A DNA stretch of 64,000 nucleotides from positions 8,989,288-9,053,287 of the forward strand of contig JAEMBT020000009.1 of the NCBI GenBank assembly GCA_018873245.2, read 5' to 3'. The position numbers were made by a program, and so were the translations under genes. The notes beneath the pieces are model-generated. The model saw only the letters and a list, made by a program, of their open reading frames with translations. It was not told the DNA's origin and searched no databases. The stretch is from Archegozetes longisetosus. Lineage: Eukaryota > Arthropoda > Arachnida > Sarcoptiformes > Trhypochthoniidae. Within the stretch, counting starts at the first letter, position 1. Every line of letters starts with the position of its first letter. Positions 12,116 to 22,475 of this stretch are shown piece after piece.

Positions 12116-12684
12116 TTATCATAAATATTAGCTTACTTTGAGAAATAATAACATTTCATTTTTTGCTCTAATATAAAATAAAGATGTCATCAAATTTGGC
12201 GAAACTTAGTATGGCCTAAACCCTAAAGTAAATATTTATACAGAAATAGATTTTTTATTTGATAATTATTTGCTTTCAAAATGCTATCCTAACCAGAAGT
12301 GTTTTGCTTAGTTTGGATCTAACAATCGTTAATTAGTTATTAATATTTAACTTTAGTAAACACTTCTTTATTAGGCTATTATTTCTATAAATCATTTATT
12401 TCTTTATGAAAATCAAATAATTTAAACACTTATGAACAGATAGATTAAGTTTGAAACTATATCTGAAACTATATCTCAAACTAAGTCTGATATTCAGTTT
12501 TATAGTTAAATCTGGGAAGTGATTTTTCTTTGATTATATTTGCAATACAGTACTTTACAGCTAAATCTATTGAGTGAAATAACTTATCATGAATTCTACT
12601 CATGTCCGCTGAAATAGTTGACAATATTACTTCTGGACATCCTACGCAACTTGTTAATGACTACAATCAAAATGTTCCTTAAAG

Positions 12685-13775
12685 TTAATCTATTTTGCCG
12701 AACATATTAGTTATCTCTATGCTTACTGTTGATGATGCATTTAGTTGAGATGAACTGAAGAATGGATTTAGATTATTAATGGCTTCTACGTGATCGATAA
12801 CTAGACAACTTCCAGCTGTTTTCTCTTCACTGAAAACTAATTTGAATTGTTGCATATTTTCTTTAATAAAATGAGTTCCAAAGTATGATGGTTCATCTTA
12901 GATGGTTAGATAAGAATAGTAAATTTTTTACTATAACAAATTCAATTATCTCACATCATCATGAATTAACTTAATGTTTTAAATATTTTGATTTAGACTA
13001 GATTGTATACTAAGTAACTTAATTACAATTAGTGTCAAGTGCATCTTCCTTTATCAATCACAAACTGGTCAAGTTTCAAGGGTTTGCTTATTCATCTAGC
13101 TACCTATTCAAAAGTATTAAACATGAATAAACAATATGTTAATGTGACGAATACTCAATTAGTCACTCAATAACTTCATACTTTTATGAGTCAAAGACAC
13201 TATTTCATAAATAGTAAACTAATATGTGTTATTGTTATTAAATTCTGATACTATCTCTAATTGATTATCTATACACATCAGGAAGATGTATCTGACACTA
13301 ACAGTACATAGTTTTGAATAGTGAACCTTTAATAGGAGCAGAATTGAATTTGAGAGATGCACCAAATCCTACAGAGGCTGCAAATGCTTCAATAACTATA
13401 AGAGTTTCATAACACTTTATCGAAACTATGTCTTGAATGCGAATGAATGGTCCAAAAGAAGCATGAAATTCATAATATTTGACCAAAATATTTTCCTCCA
13501 AATCGCCATTAAGTGAACTTCTGTCTTGATTAACAGTCACTGAAATTGGCTCATATTGTAAGCTAAGACACTGCCATAATTCAAAAAGTATTCCATCAAT
13601 TAGCTTCTCAGTTTGTTCGTATGGCACACAATCAGCTAAATATGAATTCAGATTTTAATTTAGACAATAAATCGAATTATTTAAAAGTTTTGCTATTACA
13701 ACGCGGACGAATTGCTAAAGTTGTGACCGATAGTAGACTAGCAATTATCACACAAGAGCAGAACAATTGTTTCAT
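12685..13775 (-). CDS. small secreted protein, possibly mite group-7-like (TULIP fold)
   Basis: Three exons join in phase: 13775-13700, 13635-13327 and 12896-12685, giving 198 aa. The first exon encodes a clear signal peptide (MKQLFCSCVIIASLLSV...LA). The mature part has an amphipathic start (YEQTEKLIDGILFEL) and alternating beta-strand-like segments such as VKYYEFHASFGPFIRIQDIV and LVFSEEKTAGSCLVIDHVEA. The general plan and length (about 200 aa) resemble mite group-7 allergen-like proteins, which have a BPI/takeout-type lipid-binding fold; that assignment is a resemblance only. Intron 1 is 64 bases with GTAATA/TTTAG ends. The intron 2 donor (AAG/GTTCAC) is weak but gives the only phase that fits exon 3. 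Three or four Cys could form disulphides. The gene is certain at the level of a secreted protein, not its family. Confidence 0.5.
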
Positions 13776-14835
13776 ATTTGAATGTTCTTCAAATGGTGAA
13801 CTAAAATAAATGGTTGTTATATTGAAAATAACTATGAAATATTGATTAGGAAAAGGAAATGCTTGCTATATGAATTTCAAATATGCATTTTCAGCACTAA
13901 ATTTATCAGAATTATTTATATAAGATTTGTATGCAAATCCTGTATTTACTGATTTTTCAATACATCAATCATATTTAGTTGCAAACTTTCTAAAATTTTA
14001 AATATTTCTCGGAAGACGAGCAAGTTCATATTAATCAAATAAAAAGTTTGGTTGAACATAGAATTGAGTAAGATTAGGAATAGGATCGAAAAAATGTACC
14101 GAGACCTAAAGCGAAGTGACCAATTAATTAAGACGAAATTAGAGAAACCAATGAAATTTTATATCGATCAGTCAACTGATCAAATTAATAACTAGACATG
14201 AATTTTAAAAAATAAGACCTAAAGTGGACTTAAAAGTATCAGATAACTAGCAAAGAACCATTAAGAAGGCGCCGATGCGGCAAATTCTTGTGCTATGCGG
14301 CAAATTCTTATGCTATTCGAAACCTAAGTTGGACGTAATGTTTATGCGCATTATAAGTCTACAGTGAAATAGAGAAATAGCCAAAAAATATATTTATAAC
14401 AAAAAACTACTTATTTTCCATTAACTATGTGTCATTTACTATTCATTTTAACGATACATCAGTTCAAGGCAGTGACCCTTGTACTAAAGGGATTTGTTTT
14501 TCTATAAGCTGATAATAACATTAAAATTGAAATTTATAGACAAATCTTTTTTTGGCCATGTCTCGTATAACCATTTAGGATTAGTTTTTAATGGTCAAAG
14601 AGCTAATTTTCAAAAAACTAACTCTCAAACAATATCTTTGACCTCTTTATAGCTGAAGCTGACTAATCTTTTTTGCATAGTCTAGAACTAATATAAACTT
14701 ACTATTCATTTATTATATCATAAAATCAATTTGTATCTGTCTTAAATTGTCTCAATAGCAGACATATTATCAATGATCTTATTTCACTTCGAATATAAAG
14801 ATATTTGTTATTCAGATGCTTAAGTACTTTTGATA
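13776..14835. other. intergenic, nothing recognised
   Basis: About 1 kb of AT-rich DNA. A direct repeat GCGGCAAATTCTTNTGCTAT occurs twice near 14276-14317. No gene seen. Confidence 0.4.
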
Positions 14836-15044
14836 ACTCAATAATCGTTGATAGCAACAAGGAAAAGATGGTTGCCATGTCAGCCTGCCTATCTAACACA
14901 TAAACCTGTCAAATTTGATTTTAGATAAGTTTTGATTACTATATTGAATATTCTATGGGTTTGTTAATATCTAAAGATACTATGGTCTCATATAAAGTGT
15001 CCCATGACAACGCACACATCTAATTGCTATCAACGATTATCAAG
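14836..15044. mobile_element. MITE family 1, copy 2
   Basis: 209-bp element whose ends are perfect inverted copies of ATAATCGTTGATAGCAA. The interior aligns along its length with the element in the gustatory receptor intron (1342-1550). Confidence 0.8.
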
Positions 15045-15109
15045 TTTTCGAGTGTACACACAAGACTGAGATCTTTTTTAGAGATAATTTTACACTAGCA
15101 AAATCACAG

Positions 15110-15539
15110 TTCAATTGAGTGCGACGGAGCGACTCAAACGAAAAATTGGTAGCAAAGAAAGATTAAAGCTCTTGGAAGAGGTTAGCGTTCGTGTTCTGAA
15201 AGTTGAAACTGAAGAAAATGAGTCGAAACCCTATTGACCTTTGGACGTATGATCTGAGAACGTCGACTGAAGACCTCTCGCACTAGTCTTTGTAATACGA
15301 TAGTTATGGTGAAAAAATTGTTTACACTGTCCATCAGCAATACATTTGTAACTCAACGAAATGACATTCATCACATCACTTCCCGATATTGTTGTTGGTC
15401 TTATGCACGAGGAGTTAGCTGCAGGTGCATCAGGACATTGCAAAAATATAACTCAATCTTCTGGTACTCTAACTGCAACTATGTTTTCTGTTTTTTCAAA
15501 TTCTTCATTTCACTAATTTTCATGTGTAGGATGAGATGA
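15110..15539. other. ambiguous short open frames
   Basis: Several overlapping frames look partly coding. On + from 15110 to 15237, after an AAATCACAG acceptor, there is a charged helical 42-aa frame (LSATERLKRKIGSKERLKLL...). On - from 15443 to 15231 a Cys-containing frame has CPDAPAANSSC, and on + at 15345-15516 a competing frame has HEELAAGASGHCKNIT. I cannot decide which, if any, is real. They could be exons of one small gene with introns of 45-60 bases. Confidence 0.2.
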
Positions 15540-16333
15540 GAATCCAATTTTAAAGTGATCATGACCAAGTTTACAGTTATGTCATGTTCTTTGGGTTAAT
15601 GAACAATCATAAGAACGCTTGAAATTGCTCAGGATTTCATAACCGATTCAATTTAAATGGCAATTAAAAGATTTTGATTTATCTTTTGTCGCAATCTTCA
15701 AACAAATGTGTGGTTTGAAAAAGGTTTTTATAAATTTTGATTAGACTAACAAGCAATGTATAAATCAGTCTTTGCTGTAGACTTGGTCTGGCGGGCCAGA
15801 AACATTTTTTGAAATGACTGTCAAGATTTGTTTGGAGAATACAACCCAAAACAATCAGTATTATGTAGTGATTCCTCTATTTTAAAACTCGGTATGATAA
15901 AGTTCTGAATTCTTCATGGATCAGAAAATTTCATCTGACGGGTCAGATAAGGATCGCGGACCGCCTAATGGAAGCACAGATATATATACTTGAAATTGGA
16001 TGTTTCAAAACAACTACAATCTATAGCAAAGAGATATTGAGAAAGAGTCATGTGATAGAATTGTTGTCAAATGAGAAGTAGGCTGGCTATCTTACGTGCA
16101 AATTAGTATAATCAGTACTTGATGAACTCAATGATTTATTATTCAATTTAGTGGCTCATACTTCTCCAATGCATTCATACAACTGATAAACTTTGATACT
16201 AAGATTAAAAGTCTAAGAAATTGCGATCAAAGAAGTTCATTAAGTCTTTGTTTATGCATTGGATAATGAAACCGATTGAAAGATTGGCGTAGAGACTAAC
16301 TGTAAGAGATAGAGGCTGCAAGAGATAGTAGAG

Positions 16334-16378
16334 GCTAACTGTAAGCTAACTGTAAGCTAACTGTAAGCTAACTGTAAG
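16334..16378. repeat. 11-bp tandem repeat
   Basis: Four copies of CTAACTGTAAG in a row. Confidence 0.9.
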
Positions 16379-17112
16379 ACTTGAGGTTTATTTGTGTTAG
16401 ACTTATAGGTTCAAAATATAAACTGATGCTTATATTTACTCAATACTATATTCCTATATTGCTTCAGACAGTTTCTAACACCGATTTGATGCACTTTTAG
16501 CTGGAGTTTATTTACAAAAATGTGGTTACAAATTGACTTTTTCCTCCATTTCAAGTTAGGCCCAGAATGAGGCCTCACATGTTATTCCTATTTGAGCATA
16601 TCTTTCATTAATGAATGACACTTTTGTACAGTTCAATATAAACTTTCAAATTCGTATTTAGCACTTGTTTATTTCATAGAAAAACATCAGTAATTCTGAG
16701 TAGGAAAAAATTTGTCTTTCTTTTAAAGTTCTTGTATTTGTTGCTTTTCAATACAAATAGCTTTCAATGTACTTATTTAATGGACCCGATAGTTACTGCT
16801 TAGTTACATTAATCGCTGTTCATGTTTAGACAATAGATCGTAACAGTTACCAATTAGTGACTTTTTAGAGCACTATTTTGTTTGTAAGGAAAAGCTTTCT
16901 AAGAGAAACGCGTCTATTTTTTCGGTTTTAGGCCAAATCATAGCAATTAACGTGATTGAAAGTCTATATCACTAGTCAAATGAAAATGTTCATACAACCA
17001 AAATCTACATAAACTGAGAAGTATTTCAATAAGTTAATAAATAGATATAAATGAGTTATATCATCAGTTTTATATGGAAAAATAAGTAATTAATAACGAA
17101 AATAAGTAAAAA

Positions 17113-17170
17113 AATAAACTAAAAAACAAACTAAAAAACAAACTAAAAAACAAACTAAAAAACAAACTGA
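17113..17170. repeat. 13-bp tandem repeat
   Basis: About four copies of AAACTAAAAAACA. Confidence 0.9.
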
Positions 17171-17854
17171 AAATATCTAATGACAAGTGAATTACTAAAG
17201 ATAAACTGTTTTCTTTATAAAGCAATTTCTCTAATCATAACTTGTTGTCATATTGGCGCATAACTTGTCAACAACTCATTAAATTGAAATTTCACTAACG
17301 TTTTTCATAGGAACAACCTTATGGAGAACGACAACACCAACGAGTCCGATGACACTTAATCACTGACCGGTCTCAAGGACATAACAACTAACTTTAATTT
17401 GTTTAGTCTATAGCTCTTCTTAACTCAATTTCTACGTTTGCAACTATGGAAGGGTGACAACAGTTAGGTTACTGTTAGTATTGAATAGCATGTGATGGAG
17501 GAGAGAGAGAGAGAGCGAGTGAGAGTGGCAGAGAGACGAACGATATCGATAGCAACTCGATGTTGATAGAGAGGACCGGATGATAGCAGGGGTTATACGA
17601 CACAAGTTTACATTGTTTACAAAATGTGGTCCTCCCTTACAGGACTGAAACTTAGTTTGACTGAATCTTATACATTAGTTGAATATGCGATTAGTTAGGA
17701 TTATAAAAGGCGGTCATCTTTACTTAAGATCTTAAGTTTGCTTACTATAACTATGTAAACATACACTTATATGTTTCTGCTTTAATGTTATTTGTTAGAT
17801 AATGTCGTTTTGTGTTTAATACTGTTGATTATTCAATTTTTGAATTTTCAGTTA

Positions 17855-17960
17855 GCTATCAAATAGTTTTCAGTTAGCTAGCTATCAAATAGTTTTTCAG
17901 CTAGCTAGCTATCAAATAGATTTTCAGCTAGCTATCCAATAGATTTTCAGCTAGCTATTC
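17855..17960. repeat. tandem repeat, ~28-bp unit
   Basis: Repeated TTTTCAGCTAGCTATCAAATAG units, four to five copies with variable internal GCTA number. Confidence 0.8.
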
Positions 17961-18422
17961 AATATCATTAAGTATTAAATAATTCTATTAATTAAGAAAA
18001 TATTACAGTAAAAATTGTCTTTGACAGACATTATAATCAATGTAAAAATGCCACAGGGAATGCATCAACTTAATTCCTATTCACATTTAAAAACCATTCA
18101 ACTATACCCTCTATTAGTTTAACTCAAATCATTTCCAGTAATGACAGGCGTGAACACTACAGTATAGCCTATATTTCGTATGTTTATTGATTGGGTTCGG
18201 ATGCGATAATCAATAATTCTCTGCACCCAATATAGGAATAGCTTTGAGGATGAATGAGAAAATTGTTTCATAATTGAATTACAGCACGAGTAAACCCATT
18301 AAATAGTTTGACACTAAACACAACACCAAATATAATATTTTATAAACAACTAAATAAGATAAGTTCCACTTTCGATTAACTGAACTTAATATTTAGAAGA
18401 CGTTCAACTATACGTTACTCAT

Positions 18423-18423
<1 letters not shown>

Positions 18424-18472
<49 letters not shown>
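18424..18472. repeat. (TC)n microsatellite
   Basis: About 24 TC dinucleotides without interruption. A shorter GA tract of opposite sense lies at ~17499-17516. Confidence 0.95.
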
Positions 18473-18474
<2 letters not shown>

Positions 18475-18826
18475 ATTAGCTGATTATTTTCTAAGAAAAA
18501 CTCATCTTGTTTACCAATTTCATGCTTGGGAGTCATGTGGTTACCAGAACATTGTTCTCCTGCTCGTTGCACGCTATACGAGAAAACTGTTCCTGTAACC
18601 ACATCATCTCCTGATACCCACACCCCAGTTCGAGTGTAAACAAGTCGGAAAAAGCTCACAAAACATTCTTAAACTATTAAACACAATAGATTTGTTATAA
18701 TTTGAGTGAAGCTATGATAACATTGATTCAAACATTATTTCATAGTTTTGTAAGCAGTGCTAATGTGAGACCAATAGGAAAGTATCCTTTCAAACTGATT
18801 CAATCTTCTATTGTCTTTAATTGTGT

Positions 18827-18953
18827 TACAGTTAAACCTGTCTAACTCGAACATGCAGTTAAGTCCTTAATAAAAATCAATAACAATTAAGCCATGAATT
18901 TCTATTTTGAAGTGCACTTAACTGCGTGTAGAAGCTAAACAGATCTTACTGCA
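18827..18953. mobile_element. pogo/Tigger-like MITE family 2, copy 3
   Basis: 127-bp element. The left 38 bases (TACAGTTAAACCTGTC...GCAGTTAAGT) match the inverse of the right 38 bases at about 27 positions, leaving a central loop of ~50 bases. Confidence 0.75.
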
Positions 18954-19310
18954 CATGTCCGTCAATTAATATTGAAGTTTCTGAAAAACATATTCAAATT
19001 TAATGGACTTGAATATTGTTCAAAAATCAAATCAACTTGTTAAGATTCGATGAAATAAATAAGTTAGTTATTCTTATTGTAATTAAAAATATATGTAACA
19101 GCAATGAAAATTCTATGTTAAATCAAATTAATTTCCAAAAAATGATAAAATTTAACTTCGATAGCATAACGAAATGTAAATTTCGTCTATTTTAGCAATA
19201 AACAAGTTTAATTTTAAAAAAGATAAATTCAAACAAATTACCAACAAAAAACTATCAGCCAAAACAATAAATATATAAAATTGAATGTTTAAATTAAAAA
19301 AATAGAAGTT

Positions 19311-21824
19311 TTATTTTTCAACTTTAACATCATTAAACTTTTGAGCAACAGCAAGTGCTTGATCAAGATCAGCCAACAAGTCTTCAGTGCCTTCAATGCC
19401 AACAGAAAGTCGAACAAGAGTGTCGTCAATGCCTAATTGTTCTCTAGTTTCTTTAGGAAGAGAGGCGTGAGTCATAAGAGAAGGCACTTCAATCAAACTC
19501 TCAACAGAGCCTAAACTTTCAGCCAAAATAAAAAGTTTCAGATTTGTAAGAAATACGTTAGTAGTCTCTGCGTCGCCCTCTATATATACTGAAACCATTC
19601 CACTAAATCCTGAGCATTGACGCAATGCTAGTTCGTGTTGTGGATGACTTTTCAATCCTGGATGAATTACTTTTCTGATCATTGGATGTGCTTCTAAATA
19701 TTTTGCCACTGCTAACCCATTTTTCATATGTTGCTCCATTCGGACTGCAAGTGTCTTAAGACCTCGATTTACCAGAAAACAGTCAAAAGGTGACGGAACT
19801 GCTCCTAATGCTTTAATAAAGAGAGTGCAAGTTTGCGTTTATTCAAATTCTAGTTCCAACTACTCTTATGAGTAAAAAAGCTTACAATTTTGCAGGTATT
19901 TCAGCCGATCGTATAAGTCTTGTCTATTGGTGGCGATGGCACCCATTACTACATCAGCATGTCCTGAAAAGAACACAAAAAGTTTAATATACAGTCGACT
20001 CTACAATCAAGTGCATTAGTGTTTGTTATAACGAGAGACGACTGTAGTAAAATTATGCGTAAAAGTATTGAATACCATTCATATATTTGGTCAATGAATG
20101 CATAGCAATATCAGCGCCGAGTAATAAAGGCTTTTGAAAGTAAGAACTCATGAAAGTGTTGTCTACCACAAGAAAGGCTTGTGGCGCCTCTCTCTTGATA
20201 ATCGTTGCAATTGTTTCTATATCAACCAATTTCATCGTCGGATTAGTTGGCGTCTCCATCCATACCATCTTCGTATTCGGCTTTAGAGCTGTCGACACAG
20301 TTTGAGGATCTCTAGCGTCCACGTAACTAATTTCTAACCCAAACCTTGCTGCACAAGTTCTGAAGTATCGGTTGGTACCTCCATATAGATCATCGAAACA
20401 TACGATATGGTCGCCAGCGTTGAGAAGATGTGTCACATTGAGCTGAGCTGCTAACCCAGAACTAAAGCAAAGCGCTGGTTCGGAAAAATAAAAGAAGTTA
20501 ATCAACTATTACTTAATGGAGAAGTTGCAAATTGAAGACTGAAGTTGCAAATTGAGGTCTGAAGTTGCAAATTGAAGACTGAACTTGCAAATTGAAGTCT
20601 GAACTTACCATATTTGGCTTCTTCCAATGAAGCGATTGCTTCTTCAAGACATTTTCTAGTAGGATTACCACTTCTGCCATAATCAAAACCCTGCAAAAAA
20701 CATTATTGATATCTTCAATTGACTAAAATATAAAACTTTGTATTAAATTTCAAAATGTTATGATTATTACTAACAAGTATTGTACGTATAGATAAAATCA
20801 AATTTGCAACTCATTAAAATTGTCACTAGTTTGATTAGTAAGTAGACAGCACTTTTAAATGTTTGTTAAGCAGTTTAGCTAAAATTCAATAGCTTGCAAC
20901 TCAAACTTTGATTATAAAACAGATAATTCTGTTTAATCATTAGTATGATGGAACTGAGATGAGTATGCAATTTTAACTTTAAATTCATATGAGTAACGAG
21001 ACTTAGTCACTTGGTTTGAAAATATTTCAACTAAGCAAGAAATATCAATTCATAAGTACTCTTATGAAACTTGAGTTACTTATTTGGACCACTGACTAAC
21101 CTTCAACAGACGATCAATTTAACTGATTTCAAGCTGACATGCAACTCCATCGATTTGGTCATATACTAAGTTAACTTTTACGTTAAAACTTATTTAAATG
21201 CATATTTAAAACTATAAAGTATTGTTAAGTTCTTTAAATGTTATTTTAATTATATCAATTCAGTTAAACATTTAATCTTATAATTATATGCTTTATTTCA
21301 ACCACAAAAATCCGGATCTGATTGGATTTAGCATTGATCTGAAGGTTAAAAGTTTCAATAAACGTGTAATCAATTCTAAACCAGACATCTAATCACAAAT
21401 TCAATGAACAAAACCGAACATCTGTTAAGTTATCGTTGTCAGAAAAATGAAAACTGTATCTAAACGTTTACTGATATATGGAATCTATTGCAACATAATA
21501 TCCATCAATAGAATACTAAACGTTATGGCATTATGCAATACTACATCCGTATTGCTTCAATATACTACTTACTGCTGTATTTGCTGGAGAATATTGTTCA
21601 AAAGTAGTCGACATTGAAATTGGAGGTATCACCGCCCGTGATGTCCATTGAGATGAGTCTTGACCCGCGTGTATAGCTCTGGTTGCGAACTGAGATGAAC
21701 TGTATTTCAAGTCAAGCTGCCCATTCTTATTATGACCGTTGACTTCACTCTGGCCGTTGGCTTCGTTATGACCATTGGTGACACTATTGATGACACCACT
21801 CTCAGCACCATTAGTTAACGACAT
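19311..21824 (-). CDS. CTH: cystathionine gamma-lyase
   Basis: PLP enzyme of transsulfuration: splits cystathionine into cysteine, 2-oxobutyrate and ammonia in the cytosol, and can make H2S. Five exons: 21824-21573, 20690-20609, 20474-20076, 19963-19886 and 19810-19311, all joining in phase, about 436 aa. Exon 1 has an Asn/Gly/His-rich leader of ~45 residues, then FATRAIHAGQDSSQWTSRAV. Family landmarks follow: FDYGRSGNPTRKCLE, ALCFSSGLAA, DLYGGTNRYFR, ETPTNPTMK and VVDNTFMS. The PLP lysine is in LTKYMNG (Lys ~241) and the C-terminal RLSVGIEGTEDLLADLDQAL is present. All key residues seen are intact. Intron 2 begins with a four-copy 21-bp tandem repeat and intron 3 contains a 57-bp inverted-repeat element. 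A palindromic CRE (TGACGTCA) lies ~170 bp upstream of the start. Confidence 0.95.
19990..20046. mobile_element. 57-bp inverted-repeat element in CTH intron 3
   Basis: Ends TACAGTCGACTCT and the inverse of TACAGTCGTCTCT, flanked by TA. The end sequence is typical of pogo-type MITEs, reduced to almost nothing but its ends. Confidence 0.6.
20518..20606. repeat. 21-bp tandem repeat at the start of CTH intron 2
   Basis: Four copies of a unit GAAGTTGCAAATTGAAGACT with small changes. The array ends at the 5' splice site (GTAAGTTCAG), so the donor sequence itself belongs to the last repeat unit. Confidence 0.9.
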
Positions 21825-22475
21825 TTTAAAATAGAATCTATGTGAAATTCGTAAAAACCACTTTGAAATAGCTCTAGAGTGAATGTATATTTAGAGATGT
21901 GCGCAAACCACTAACACGATGAATGCTCACTAACTGGTGAGCTGATGGGATGAGAGCTTTAAAAAGAGTTTGGCAATCGTTTAGCTACAATGACGTCAAA
22001 CTGAAAATCATTTCTCAATCCTTTACCCTCTATCACACCTTCCAACAACGCTGTCTCCGATAATAAGATTAAATGTTTTTTAGATTTTCCCAAATGATAT
22101 CTTTAAATCTGAACTCTTTGATTAATCGCTTTTTCTTATATTGACTGCTATTTAATTATCGAAATTTTATTAAACTTCTGCATGACCTCAAAAAGAGAAA
22201 AAATGGTATAAAGATATAAATTGAGAAGTTGATAGTTAGTATAAAATGAATAGATATCTAAGTGATAGCCCTATGACTAACTAGGCATAAGCAAATATTG
22301 ACATATGTTTGCTACTGATAGTCTAACTGTAATTCCCAACTATTTCACGCTTCTATTATAACTTCTTATCTCTTATATTAATCTTGTTTCTCAAAAACAA
22401 ATTTTATCAATTCTTTTTTTTATTTACTTCAATCTTGTTTATTATAAATCTTACCTCAATTCTACTATATAATCA
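21825..22475. promoter_or_regulatory. CTH upstream region with CRE palindrome
   Basis: Between the CTH start and the 3' end of the GPATCH1 gene. TGACGTCA at ~21991-21998 is a perfect CRE (CREB/ATF site) about 170 bp upstream of the CTH ATG. Regulation through it is inference. No gene seen. Confidence 0.35.

Larger units (their letters stand above)
9917..12684. other. intergenic, gene-poor with minisatellites
   Basis: 2.8 kb between the Hand start and the 3' end of the small secreted-protein gene. It contains a duplicated 20-mer (GTGTATTGTTGGGGA units, ~10034-10080) just upstream of Hand and the tandem arrays listed separately. The open frames at 10138-10326 and 10416-10607 have no protein-like composition and I do not believe them. 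Confidence 0.4.
15545..19310. other. gene-poor region with simple repeats and one MITE
   Basis: 3.8 kb without a convincing gene. It holds two related short palindromes, TCTGGCGGGCCAGA (~15787) and TCTGACGGGTCAGA (~15937), several simple-sequence arrays and one MITE (listed separately). A higher-GC block at 18485-18660 has a - strand frame containing GVWVSGDDVVTG that I could not place in any gene. Confidence 0.35.

Noticed and set aside
13621..13809. Plus-strand 62-aa frame that looked like a small gene
   Set aside because: It is antisense to the signal-peptide exon and intron 1 of the secreted protein on the minus strand.
16334..17170. CRISPR-like repeat arrays
   Set aside because: Units are 11-13 bp, directly adjacent without spacers, in a eukaryotic genome; they are simple tandem repeats.
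18408..18659. Minus-strand frame with a long Arg-Glu repeat and GVWVSGDDVVTG, which recalls an RNA polymerase II RPB2 motif
   Set aside because: The Arg-Glu part is only the (TC)n microsatellite, and no other RPB2 sequence is nearby.
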